NCBI GenBank assembly: GCA_023431185.1
Contig: JAEYXS010000092.1
Location: forward strand, 1-21,116
Origin: Verrucomicrobiota bacterium
GTDB lineage: Bacteria; Verrucomicrobiota; Verrucomicrobiia; Limisphaerales; JAEYXS01
Length of the DNA stretch: 21,116 nt
Direction of reading: 5' to 3'
The notes under the pieces are model-generated. The model worked only from the letters and a program-made list of their open reading frames with translations, had not been told where the DNA came from and searched no databases. The position numbers were made by a program, and so were the translations under genes. This document shows, piece by piece, positions 1-7,028 of the stretch; within the stretch, counting starts at the first letter, position 1; every line of letters begins with the position of its first letter.

Positions 1-91
1 CGCCGAAGCCAACAGCTATCGTAAGCGACAGATGCTATGATGTTTGGCGGGTGAGTTTTTCTATTCGATGGCTGCCATTGCTACCGTACCA

Positions 92-121
92 CGGCCCGCT
101 GAGGACAGACGGGCCCTACCA
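92..121 (+). repeat. Short dispersed palindromic repeat, family 'GGCCCG..CGGGCC', copy 1
   Basis: An inverted repeat with arms GGCCCG (93-98) and CGGGCC (110-115) encloses CTGAGGACAGA and is followed by CTACCA. The same core (CTGAGGACAG, then GCCCTACCA) recurs at 4190-4220, and an expanded version lies at 16071-16116. All three copies are between genes. This suggests a small dispersed REP-like element rather than a site belonging to the neighbouring gene. The rest of the first 224 bases shows no coding region; the upstream gene, if any, lies outside the window. Confidence 0.6.
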
Positions 122-185
122 CTTTGAAATGTTTGCCCGACTTTTTGTCCTTCGCACTTCTCACCTCGACCCTTCCCAATGCCCC

Positions 186-213
186 TTGGCATTCCACCGC
201 TGTGCAGTATAGT
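186..213 (+). promoter_or_regulatory. Probable sigma-70 promoter of the radical SAM gene
   Basis: TTGGCA (186-191) and TATAGT (208-213) each match the sigma-70 consensus at five of six positions and are 16 bp apart. The -10 box ends only 11 bp before the ATG at 225. A transcript starting 6-7 nt downstream would have a leader of about 4-6 nt, so this mRNA may be essentially leaderless. That fits the lack of a Shine-Dalgarno sequence before the gene. The boxes are seen directly; their use is inferred. Confidence 0.5.
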
Positions 214-224
214 GACGGCATTGC

Positions 225-1430
225 ATGTATCTGCGCTTTGCCAAACGACTGATCGTTGAGACCGATAAACGGCTGCTGATGAAGCTGGCCTACAATTTCG
301 GCTGGCGCGGCATGCGCTCCGTGCAGCTCTTCAAGGAACGGATGAAACGCGGTGAATACTTCCCGCCTTTCCTCTACGTTTCCGTGCTAAATAGCTGCAA
401 TCTCCGTTGCCAGGGCTGCTGGGTGGACGTCGCCGCGAAGCAGGAGAAGATTCCCGCGGAAGACCTCCACCGCCTTATCCGCGAGGCGAGCGCGGCGGGC
501 AATAGCTTCTTCGGCATCCTCGGTGGCGAACCCTTCATGTATAAGGGCCTGCTCGATATCCTCGCCGAGCACAAGGACTGTTACTTCCAGATCTTCACGA
601 ACGGCCAACTCATCACGGATGAACTCGCCAAGCAGATGCGGCAGATGGGGAATGTGACCCCGCTCGTGAGCATCGAAGGCAACGAGATCATCAGCGATGA
701 ACGGCGCGGCAAAGACCACGTCTTCACCCGTTCCATGGCAGGCTTGCAACGGTGCCTCGATAACAAGCTGATGACGGGTGTCTCCACGAGCTTGTGCCAG
801 ACGAATTTCAAGGACCTGCTCCGTGAGGAGTGGCTCGACCGGCTCATCGAGATGGGTGTGATGTATGCGTGGTATCACACGTATCGCCCCGTGGGACCGA
901 ATCCGAACACGCAACTCTGTCTCACGCCGGAGCAGCAGGTGGAGATCCGCAAGTTCGTCGTCGAGATGCGCGTGAAGAAGCCCATCGTGCTGGTGGACGC
1001 CTACTATCAATACGATGGCCAGGCGCTCTGCCCGGCGGCCACGGGCATCAGCCACCACATCAGCCCGTGGGGGGCGATCGAGCCGTGCCCGATCATCCAG
1101 TTCGCGAAAGAGAACATCCGCGACAAACGGAACATCAAAGACGTCTTCGTGCAGTCCGAGTATCTGCGCGATTTCCGCCAGCTCGCCTCCCAGACCACGC
1201 GGGGATGCATCGTGCTGGAACGCCCCGATTTGCTGAAAGATTTCGTGCAGAAGCACAAAGCCCCCGACGGCACCGCGCGCCAAACGTCACTGGCCGAACT
1301 CACCGCCATGCAACCGCGCCCTTCGCAATACCGCCCCGGCACCGAAGTGCCTGAGAAAAGCTGGGCGTACAAGTTCGCGAAGAAACATTTCTTCCATGAT
1401 TTCGGGGCGTATCGGGATTTAAAGAAGTGA
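225..1430 (+). CDS. Radical SAM protein with SPASM-like C-terminal cysteines
   Basis: A 401-residue protein with the radical SAM 4Fe-4S signature CNLRCQGC (Cys58, Cys62, Cys65) and the SAM-binding GGEP motif at 100-103. A second group of cysteines in the C-terminal half (Cys269 in 'ALCPAATG', Cys288 in 'IEPCP', Cys328 in 'RGCIV') resembles the auxiliary-cluster region of SPASM or twitch proteins, so a second iron-sulfur cluster is plausible. Such enzymes cleave SAM to a 5'-deoxyadenosyl radical and often modify peptides or build cofactors. The substrate cannot be told here, because no precursor peptide or pathway gene lies next to it. The ATG at 225 is chosen because a strong promoter ends 11 bp before it; there is no Shine-Dalgarno sequence. 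The gene stands alone and converges on the HEAT-protein gene with a 22-bp spacer in which I see no terminator. Confidence 0.85.
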   Translation: MYLRFAKRLIVETDKRLLMKLAYNFGWRGMRSVQLFKERMKRGEYFPPFLYVSVLNSCNLRCQGCWVDVAAKQEKIPAEDLHRLIREASAAGNSFFGILGGEPFMYKGLLDILAEHKDCYFQIFTNGQLITDELAKQMRQMGNVTPLVSIEGNEIISDERRGKDHVFTRSMAGLQRCLDNKLMTGVSTSLCQTNFKDLLREEWLDRLIEMGVMYAWYHTYRPVGPNPNTQLCLTPEQQVEIRKFVVEMRVKKPIVLVDAYYQYDGQALCPAATGISHHISPWGAIEPCPIIQFAKENIRDKRNIKDVFVQSEYLRDFRQLASQTTRGCIVLERPDLLKDFVQKHKAPDGTARQTSLAELTAMQPRPSQYRPGTEVPEKSWAYKFAKKHFFHDFGAYRDLKK

Positions 1431-1452
1431 ACAGGGGGGCATTAAGGGCAAA

Positions 1453-2286
1453 TCATGGACTCTGTTCGGACTCAATGTGGTCCAAAGCTCTTTGCGCCAA
1501 TTTACGGAGATCGGCATCTCCGGATTCTTTAATCTTTAGGAGTGAAGGGATGGCCTGTGTCGCATTCGTTCCAAATCGTTCCAATGCAAAAACAATCTCA
1601 GGCTTGATGCGTTCATCAGCATTTTCAACCATTTCGCATAATCTGGGCACTACGGTTTCTGAGTTTTCCCCCAGCAAACCCAATCCTGAAATCGCTGCGG
1701 CGACGATTCCAGTTTCTGCGTCGTAGGTAAGACGCAGGAGAACGGCTGTCGCCTCTTCTTTGCGTCGAGAAACTCCGCTCAATGCCTGAACGGAGTGCCA
1801 TCTGCAGTAAGGATTTTGGTTTATGGCAGCTCCTAGTTCTAAAGCTTGAACCGCTTCCAATCTAGCCAGAGCGTCCGCAGCCCTGCCGCCAATATGAGGG
1901 TGTTCTAGCAACTGTTCCAGCACCGGCAGAGAATCGTCACCCAAAATCTCCAAGGCTCTAAAACTGTCTTCCCATCCGTAAATTGTTTCTTGTTCGTATA
2001 ATCCCATCTTCACTTGCAAATGGTAGAGGAAGGTTTCGAACTTGGAGGGATTGTGCTCTGTTGGAGTAAGCCGCCTTTCAATCAATGGCAGAGCCTCCTT
2101 CTTCATCTGCCGTATGGCTATCTCTGCTTCAGTGCTCCTCGGTGGCTGCTTATTCAAATCCGCAATCCACTCACTCAACCTCCGCCCCTGATACTCCGGC
2201 TCCTTCGGCTGCATCGCCTTGAACCCCGCCAACGCCAAAACGATGACGCCGAGCAGCACCAGCGACACTTTGTGAGTTTTCTTCAA
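1453..2286 (-). CDS. Membrane-anchored HEAT-repeat protein (downstream paralogue)
   Basis: A 277-residue protein. An N-terminal membrane segment (about residues 5-24, 'VSLVLLGVIVLALAGF') follows a lysine-rich start and leads into 'MQPKEPEYQGRRLSEWIADL'. The rest is helical with HEAT/PBS-lyase-like repeats, for example 'IVAAAISGLGLLGENSETVVPRL' split over helix pairs, and 'EIVFALERFGTNATQAIPSL'. It probably acts as an anchored protein-binding scaffold; no enzyme motif is visible. The frame is open upstream to 2388, but I place the start at TTG 2286. From there the protein aligns residue for residue with the paralogue beginning at 3130, which also starts TTG-AAG-AAA. The upstream gene stops 7 bp before this start, so the two are probably co-transcribed and translationally coupled. 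Confidence 0.75.
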   Translation of the reverse strand: MKKTHKVSLVLLGVIVLALAGFKAMQPKEPEYQGRRLSEWIADLNKQPPRSTEAEIAIRQMKKEALPLIERRLTPTEHNPSKFETFLYHLQVKMGLYEQETIYGWEDSFRALEILGDDSLPVLEQLLEHPHIGGRAADALARLEAVQALELGAAINQNPYCRWHSVQALSGVSRRKEEATAVLLRLTYDAETGIVAAAISGLGLLGENSETVVPRLCEMVENADERIKPEIVFALERFGTNATQAIPSLLKIKESGDADLRKLAQRALDHIESEQSP

Positions 2287-2293
2287 GATGCTT

Positions 2294-3130
2294 TCACTTG
2301 GGGGTGATCGCGCGAACAGTTTTGTCGCGTTCGTTCGCCAGATCGGCATTTCCGGCCGTATCCATTTTCTGCAAGTCGGGGATGGCACTGGCGGCAGCGG
2401 GGCCGAAGTTCCTCAAGGCGTAAACCATGCCCCACCGGATGCTGCGATCCTTTGACTGCAGCAATTCCCGAAGCCTCGGAACCGACTCCTCGGGTTTATA
2501 AGCCAGAGTCGCCAATCCCCGCGCCGCCGCACCCACGATGCGCGGGTCGGGATCGTGGGTCAGGGCAAGTAGCAGCGGCCCAGCCTGGTCCTTCCGCTGC
2601 GAAACATGGCCCAGCCCGTTGACCGCGCCCAATCGGGACCCAAAATCTCTCGCTCGATCGACTCCCTTTTCCAATATCTCAATCGCGTCCAATTTACCCA
2701 AGATCTCCGCCGCTTCGATGGAAGTCTCGGAATTGTCCATCAACCGCTCCAAGACCGGTACGGCGTCGGACCCGAGGATTTCCAAGGCGAGAAAGCTTCT
2801 CTCCCAGCGCTCCTGTTCCACCGCCCGATCACGCAGATAGGTCTTCTGCATGAGATTCTGGTATCGTTCTGAAAACGGGGAACGGGGCATAGGATTCAGG
2901 CTGCGGGACAGGCCCGCCTCCAGGAAGGGCAAGGCGGCGGTTTTCATTTGCCGGATCGCCTCCTCGGCCTGGGTATTGCTTGAGACCCGGCCCTTCTTCA
3001 GGTCAGCCATCCACTCGGTCAATCGACGCCCCTGATAGGACGGCTCCTTGGGTTGCATCACCAGGAAGCCGATCACGACCAGCGCAAATACGGCCAGCAA
3101 CGTCAGCGATACTTTCTGGGATTTCTTCAA
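2294..3130 (-). CDS. Membrane-anchored HEAT-repeat protein (upstream paralogue)
   Basis: A 278-residue paralogue of the next gene. It has a lysine-rich N-terminus, one membrane segment (about residues 6-24) and the shared motif 'MQPKEPSYQGRRLTEWMADL'. HEAT-like helix pairs follow, such as 'IVGAAARGLATLAYKPEESV' and 'GMVYALRNFGPAAASAIPDL'. The predicted start is TTG at 3130 (TTG-AAG-AAA). A GGAG sits 15 nt upstream, too far to be a convincing ribosome site. The exported HEAT region could bind protein partners in the periplasm; partner and pathway are unknown. Related proteins with this 'YxGRxLxxW' segment near the N-terminus are, from memory, numerous in Verrucomicrobiota. Confidence 0.75.
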   Translation of the reverse strand: MKKSQKVSLTLLAVFALVVIGFLVMQPKEPSYQGRRLTEWMADLKKGRVSSNTQAEEAIRQMKTAALPFLEAGLSRSLNPMPRSPFSERYQNLMQKTYLRDRAVEQERWERSFLALEILGSDAVPVLERLMDNSETSIEAAEILGKLDAIEILEKGVDRARDFGSRLGAVNGLGHVSQRKDQAGPLLLALTHDPDPRIVGAAARGLATLAYKPEESVPRLRELLQSKDRSIRWGMVYALRNFGPAAASAIPDLQKMDTAGNADLANERDKTVRAITPK

Positions 3131-3217
3131 GGCTGACTGAATTTACTCCTGACCTGTAAACATTCGAGCGCATAATCCTCGCCCCTGAAAAACGTGTCGA
3201 ACGCAAGATTGCCTGAA

Positions 3218-3323
3218 GGAGCGCGGGCTTTAGCCCGCCTAAATGTTCAATAACTCCAAGGCTTTGAAATCAGCCAACACCGGCTATTGGGCGAACATTT
3301 AGGCGGCATGAATGCCGCGCTCC
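3218..3323. repeat. REPIN-like inverted pair of 31-bp palindromic repeats
   Basis: Two 31-bp copies face each other: 3218-3248 on the plus strand and 3293-3323 on the minus strand. Both start GGAGCGCGG and end GCCTAAATGTTC, identical over these 21 positions. They differ at 5 of the 10 middle bases, yet each keeps its own hairpin: GCGGGC/GCCCGC around TTTA in the first, GCGGCAT/ATGCCGC around TC in the second. The 44-bp spacer shows nothing recognisable. The pair lies between the divergent HEAT and uracil-DNA glycosylase genes. The same GGAGCGCGG-plus-hairpin unit recurs at 19302-19447, also as an inverted pair. This is the layout of REP doublets (REPINs); no RAYT transposase is present in the window. 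Confidence 0.75.
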
Positions 3324-3389
3324 ATCTGAAACTCCTGCTTGCGCCACTGCACCCAAATCCCCACGCTTTGCGCGCACTCGTTTTTGCCC

Positions 3390-4124
3390 ATGGCCAATAC
3401 CAAAACATCAGACGCCCTCATCGCTGCCGCCGCAGATTTGCGCGATGCGGTCAATCGCCTGTCCTTCGCAGAACCCGTCTCGCACGTCTATAACCCGCTC
3501 GATTACGCGTGGGGACCGCATACCACGTATCTGAAGCGCTTCGGGGCCACGAAGAAGCGCGTCATCTTGCTCGGCATGAATCCCGGCCCCTTCGGCATGG
3601 CGCAGATCGGGATTCCATTCGGCGAGATCGCCGCCGCGCGTGATTGGATGGGCATCAATGAGCCGGTCAGCAAGCCCAAGCATGAAAGCCCCAAGCGGCC
3701 CATCGAGGGGTTTGCTTGTCCGCGCTCGGAGGTGAGCGGACGTCGGCTGTGGGGTTTGTTCGCGCAACGCTTCGGTACGGCGGATAAATTTTTTGCCGAT
3801 CATTTCGTGGCGAACTATTGCCCGCTCGCCTTCCTCGAAGGCGGCTCACGCAATCTCACGCCGGACAAGCTCCCCACCACCGAGACGACTCCGCTCTACG
3901 CCGCGTGCGATGCGCATCTCGGTCGCCTGGTCGATATCCTGCAGCCGGAATGGCTCATCGGCATCGGCGGCTTCGCGGAGGAGCGGGCGCTGACTGTGGC
4001 CGAGCAGCATCCGGTGAAGGTCGGGCGGATTTTGCATCCCAGTCCCGCGAGCCCGGCGGCGAACAAGGATTGGGCGGGCAATGCGACGCGCAGTCTGGTG
4101 AAGCTAGGCATCTGGCCGGAGTAG
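3390..4124 (+). CDS. SMUG1-type (family 3) uracil-DNA glycosylase
   Basis: A 244-residue protein resembling animal SMUG1 over nearly its full length. It removes uracil, and probably oxidised pyrimidines such as 5-hydroxymethyluracil, from DNA as the first step of base excision repair. Family motifs are clear: GMNPGPFGMAQ (62-72) with the water-positioning Asn64; 'HESPKRPIEGFACPRSEVSG' spanning about 98-117; 'NLTPDKLP' (155-162); and the minor-groove loop HPSPASPAANK with His216. Human SMUG1 is about 270 residues, so the protein is complete. The ATG at 3390 is preferred because similarity begins shortly after it. The frame is open to 3339, and neither start has a Shine-Dalgarno sequence. The gene is monocistronic and sits 66 bp after an inverted repeat pair. 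SMUG1 is much rarer in bacteria than Ung, so horizontal origin is possible. Confidence 0.92.
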   Translation: MANTKTSDALIAAAADLRDAVNRLSFAEPVSHVYNPLDYAWGPHTTYLKRFGATKKRVILLGMNPGPFGMAQIGIPFGEIAAARDWMGINEPVSKPKHESPKRPIEGFACPRSEVSGRRLWGLFAQRFGTADKFFADHFVANYCPLAFLEGGSRNLTPDKLPTTETTPLYAACDAHLGRLVDILQPEWLIGIGGFAEERALTVAEQHPVKVGRILHPSPASPAANKDWAGNATRSLVKLGIWPE

Positions 4125-4293
4125 GAATGGTGTCGGGTTGCTGGGCGTCAATCAGACTTGGTGTCATTTGAAAGAACAGGTGCTCCGACGGCGGCCGGCT
4201 GAGGACAGCCAGCCCTACCAGCATTGCTCAAGGGTGTTGCTGCCGACGAGACCCCGACCTATGGGCACGGGGCGCGCGTCGGCGCTCCAAAAC
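4125..4293. repeat. Convergent spacer with dispersed repeat copy 2 and a hairpin
   Basis: The stretch between the convergent glycosylase and YkgJ genes has no coding potential. Positions 4190-4220 hold a degenerate second copy of the repeat seen at 92-121, sharing GGCTGAGGACAG-like and GCCCTACCA parts. Just beyond is a nested inverted repeat: GCCGACG (4242-4248) pairs with CGTCGGC (4277-4283), and CCCCG/CGGGG pair inside. There is no U-tract on either side, so a standard intrinsic terminator is not supported. The hairpin could still slow transcription or protect 3' ends. Confidence 0.55.
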
Positions 4294-4860
4294 TCATTGC
4301 GGGTAGAACTTCTCGGCGAGCACGCTGTTCAGGTCATGCACGGCCAGGGTGAGCTGGCCGTAAAGATCGAACAGTTCCTCCTCGCTCTGCTGGGCGAGCC
4401 ATTCATCGATGTCTCCGGCCTCGAAACGCTGACGCAGTTTGCGGAAGCGCACGCTGAGCGACACCGCCTCGTTCGTGTCGCCGATATCCCGCATGAGCTT
4501 GAGCACCTTATCCGCCTTGCGTCGCGTGGAGCGGATAAGCTTCAGCGCCGGTTCCACCTCCGTCCCTCCCGCGATGACCTCCAGCAGCAGCGCACACTCG
4601 AACTGGCGGCAGCGTGAAGGCCGGTCCGCATAGATGCGGCAGCGGCAATCTGCCCCCAAGGCGGTGCAGGGTTGGTTGAATTTGCCGGTTTGAACATTGC
4701 GCTTCGAACTTTGAGCTTTTGAACGGACCGGCATGCCTAAAGCCTTCAGCTTGCCGGCATCATCGCCGGGTTGCAGCTCCACATCGCGAAAGAGCACCCC
4801 ATTGCAGCACAGGCCGCACTGGAGACAAAGCTGGTCGATGGCTTGACCGGTCTTGAGCAC
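4294..4860 (-). CDS. YkgJ/CxxCxxCC-family cysteine-cluster protein
   Basis: A 188-residue protein with the signature CLQCGLCC (Cys12, 15, 18, 19), followed by 'QPCTALGADCRCRIYADRPS' and 'RCRQFEC' (Cys65, 72, 74, 84, 89). This is the pattern of the family thought to bind zinc or an iron-sulfur centre (PF03692, named from memory). The biochemical role of the family is not established. The C-terminal 100 residues are helical and charged. I place the start at GTG 4860, because GGAG at 4866-4869 lies 5 nt upstream. GTG 4866, which overlaps the TGA of the preceding gene, is an alternative two codons longer. The gene follows the DUF1080 gene directly, so the two are probably translated from one mRNA, although no shared function is obvious. 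Residues 46-60 are coded by a stretch resembling GTTCAAA/GTTCGAA spacer repeats and look like an insertion. Confidence 0.8.
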   Translation of the reverse strand: MLKTGQAIDQLCLQCGLCCNGVLFRDVELQPGDDAGKLKALGMPVRSKAQSSKRNVQTGKFNQPCTALGADCRCRIYADRPSRCRQFECALLLEVIAGGTEVEPALKLIRSTRRKADKVLKLMRDIGDTNEAVSLSVRFRKLRQRFEAGDIDEWLAQQSEEELFDLYGQLTLAVHDLNSVLAEKFYPQ

Positions 4861-4862
4861 GC

Positions 4863-5591
4863 TCACTCCGCCACCTTCTCCCCGGCCTTCAATTCTTTCA
4901 GACGGATGTTCTTCCAGCGGACCTGGAACGGGCCTTCGCCCTTCTTGATGCTGTGTACCTGGAAGCCGATGAAGCCCGTCTTGTCTGTGCCATCGCGGAA
5001 GTCGGCACACGGCACACCATTCACCCAGGAGCGGATGCGGTCGCCTTGGGCCACGATGCGATACTTGTTCCACTCGCCGTCCTTGAAGGCCTTTTGTGCG
5101 GCAGGTTTGTTCGCAAAATCATCCCACCATTTCGTATGGCGGCCCTCATCCCAGAAGTTGCCGGAGACGCCCTTGTCCTGCGTGGTGATCTCGCACTGGT
5201 AACCGAAGACTTCGCCCTTTTTGCGGATGCGCTTGGGGTTTGACGGTTGCGGGGTGTCCGCCTCATACACCTGGCTGCGGATCTGCACGCCGGAGTTCAG
5301 CTTGAGATCGCACAGCACCTCGAACTCGAGGATGAAATCGCTGAACGGCCCCTTGGTGAGGAAGGTGTTCGGGCTGCCTTCCACGGTGGTGCCGACCATC
5401 ACGCCATCCTTCACCACATAGTCCGCCGTGCCGCCCTTCTTCTCCCAGCCATCGAGCGTCTTGCCGTCGAAGAGCTGGAGCCAGCCGTCTTTGTCCGGCT
5501 TGGCGGCAGGTTTGTCCGCCGCGGTCAGATACGTGGTGATCCCGGCCGACAACGACACGGCCAAGGCGAACAGCAGTAGTGGGCGCTTCAT
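4863..5591 (-). CDS. Secreted DUF1080 protein (putative 3-keto-disaccharide hydrolase family)
   Basis: A 242-residue protein with a signal peptide (Lys-Arg, then a hydrophobic stretch at about 5-23, cleavage likely near 'LTAADKP'). The mature part is one DUF1080/PF06439-type concanavalin-like beta-sandwich. Typical features are 'GWLQLFDGKTLDGWEKKG' near the start, 'FILEFEVLCDLKLNSGVQIR', 'GYQCEI', 'GEWNKYRIVAQGDRIRSWVN' and 'GFIGFQVHS'. Relatives include enzymes acting on 3-keto-glycosides and proteins of polysaccharide breakdown; the exact substrate cannot be read here. The family is greatly expanded in Planctomycetota and Verrucomicrobiota. The start is ATG 5591. It overlaps or abuts the YkgJ-like gene downstream. 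Confidence 0.85.
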   Translation of the reverse strand: MKRPLLLFALAVSLSAGITTYLTAADKPAAKPDKDGWLQLFDGKTLDGWEKKGGTADYVVKDGVMVGTTVEGSPNTFLTKGPFSDFILEFEVLCDLKLNSGVQIRSQVYEADTPQPSNPKRIRKKGEVFGYQCEITTQDKGVSGNFWDEGRHTKWWDDFANKPAAQKAFKDGEWNKYRIVAQGDRIRSWVNGVPCADFRDGTDKTGFIGFQVHSIKKGEGPFQVRWKNIRLKELKAGEKVAE

Positions 5592-5897
5592 GCGGCATTG
5601 ATACGCCGGTCCGGCAGGAGGGTCAATGGCGGGCAGACTTCAAAAAAAGTCCGAGAATAGCAGAGAATAGCGAGATTAAGACTAACGAGGGCCGCTGAGC
5701 ATGTGCGATTCTGCCCGCATGTTGAAAGTAACACTATCAACGGACCCAAGGTGCATTTCCGCGTGCAAGCCGCGCGCCGCCCGCTATGCTCCCGGCGTCC
5801 ACAGAACGAGCCGCCCTCAGCCCGGTCTAATCCGGCAGGGCCACTATGTGCCCGGATATCTGAGACTAACGTAACGTTCGCAACCGAGACCACGACC
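5592..5897. other. Divergent intergenic region, DUF1080 / MoxR
   Basis: 306 bp between divergent genes, presumably holding both promoters. I find no convincing -35/-10 pair for either direction. Small direct repeats are visible: GAGAATAGC at 5653-5661 and 5663-5671, and AGACTAACG at 5679-5687 and 5863-5871. The plus-strand frame stays open through much of this stretch, but its translation is Arg/Pro-rich and unlike MoxR proteins, so it is not taken as coding. Confidence 0.4.
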
Positions 5898-7028
5898 ATG
5901 CCTGTCAGCACTTGCAGCCACTGCGCGCAACACATCGAGTTCCCCATCGAAATGGCCGGCCAACGGGTCGAGTGCCCGTCCTGTGGCGGGCCGACCACAC
6001 TGGTCCTGCCGGAAGGTTCCTCCATCCACGTGCCGCCGCAAGGCCGCCAGGCCCGCGTGGGCAATGAGGAATTGATGCGCGTGAGCCACACGGCCATGAA
6101 CATCATCGACAACGTGGAGCGGGTCATCGTGGGCAAGCGGCAGGAGGTCACGCTCACGCTCATGGCCCTCTTCGCCGATGGCCACGTGTTGCTGGAAGAC
6201 GTTCCCGGCGTGGCGAAGACCATGCTGGCGCGCGCGCTGGCGCAAAGCATCGGCTGCAATTTCAAGCGCCTCCAATGCACGCCGGATCTCCTGCCCGGCG
6301 ACATCACAGGTGCCTCCATCTTCAATCCCAAGACCACGGAGTTCGAGTTCCGCCCCGGACCACTCTTCGCCCAGATCGCTCTGGCGGATGAGATCAACCG
6401 CGCCACGCCACGCGCGCAATCTGCCTTGCTCGAAGCGATGGCGGAACGAAGCATCACGGTGGACGGCACGAATTATCAGTTGAAGCGCCCTTTCTTCCTC
6501 ATCGCCACGCAGAACCCGGTGGATCACGAAGGCACCTTCCCGCTGCCCGAGGCGCAACTGGACCGTTTCCTGGTCCGGCTCAGCCTCGGTTATCCCAGCA
6601 TGGAAGAGGAAGGCCGCATGATCGACCGCCTGCGCACCGCGCACCCGATCGATTCCCTCGGCGCGGTGGTGAGCGCGGAACAGATCGTGGCGTGCCAGCA
6701 AGCCGTGCGCGAAGTGCAGGCGGACCAAAAGGTGCGGGATTACATCCTCCAGATCGTTCGCGGCACCCGCGAACACGATGCCGTGCGGCTCGGTGGCAGT
6801 CCGCGCGCCACACTCGCGCTCTTCCGCGCCGCCCAGTCCATGGCCGCCATCCAGGGGGATGATTACATCCTGCCGGATTACGTGAAGCAGATCGCCCCGG
6901 CTGTGCTGGCGCACCGCCTGATCCTGAAACCGGAAAGCCGTCTGCGCAAAGTGACAGCGGCGGGCGTGATCGAAGAAGTGCTGCGCCGGGTGCCCGTGCC
7001 ACTCCTGCCCGAGACGATGAAACGATGA
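5898..7028 (+). CDS. MoxR-family AAA+ ATPase with N-terminal zinc ribbon
   Basis: A 376-residue protein. Residues 5-35 form a four-cysteine ribbon (Cys6, Cys9, Cys26, Cys29; 'CSHC...RVECPSCGG'). Residues 56-376 form a complete MoxR-type AAA+ module: a degenerate but family-typical Walker A 'EDVPGVAKT' (Lys107-Thr108), Walker B 'LADE' (162-165) and sensor 1 'IATQNP' (Asn206). The arginine-rich 'LDRFLVR' segment and a C-terminal lid follow. MoxR ATPases act as chaperone-like machines that work with von Willebrand A proteins, here the adjacent DUF58 protein. ATG 5898 is chosen because the ribbon starts right after it. No Shine-Dalgarno sequence is seen. The stop overlaps the next start in ATGA, which indicates translational coupling. 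The zinc ribbon is an unusual addition to this family. Confidence 0.9.
   Translation: MPVSTCSHCAQHIEFPIEMAGQRVECPSCGGPTTLVLPEGSSIHVPPQGRQARVGNEELMRVSHTAMNIIDNVERVIVGKRQEVTLTLMALFADGHVLLEDVPGVAKTMLARALAQSIGCNFKRLQCTPDLLPGDITGASIFNPKTTEFEFRPGPLFAQIALADEINRATPRAQSALLEAMAERSITVDGTNYQLKRPFFLIATQNPVDHEGTFPLPEAQLDRFLVRLSLGYPSMEEEGRMIDRLRTAHPIDSLGAVVSAEQIVACQQAVREVQADQKVRDYILQIVRGTREHDAVRLGGSPRATLALFRAAQSMAAIQGDDYILPDYVKQIAPAVLAHRLILKPESRLRKVTAAGVIEEVLRRVPVPLLPETMKR

Noticed and set aside
4242..4283. An intrinsic terminator between the glycosylase and YkgJ-like genes
   Set aside because: The hairpin is good, but neither strand has a U-tract after it, so it is recorded only as a structure.
5703..5897. 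A 65-residue N-terminal extension of the MoxR protein
   Set aside because: The frame is open, but the translation is Arg/Pro-rich and unlike the family. The zinc ribbon begins right after the ATG at 5898.
5844..6914. A 356-codon open frame antisense to the MoxR gene
   Set aside because: The MoxR motifs on the plus strand are intact and the antisense translation resembles no protein family I know.
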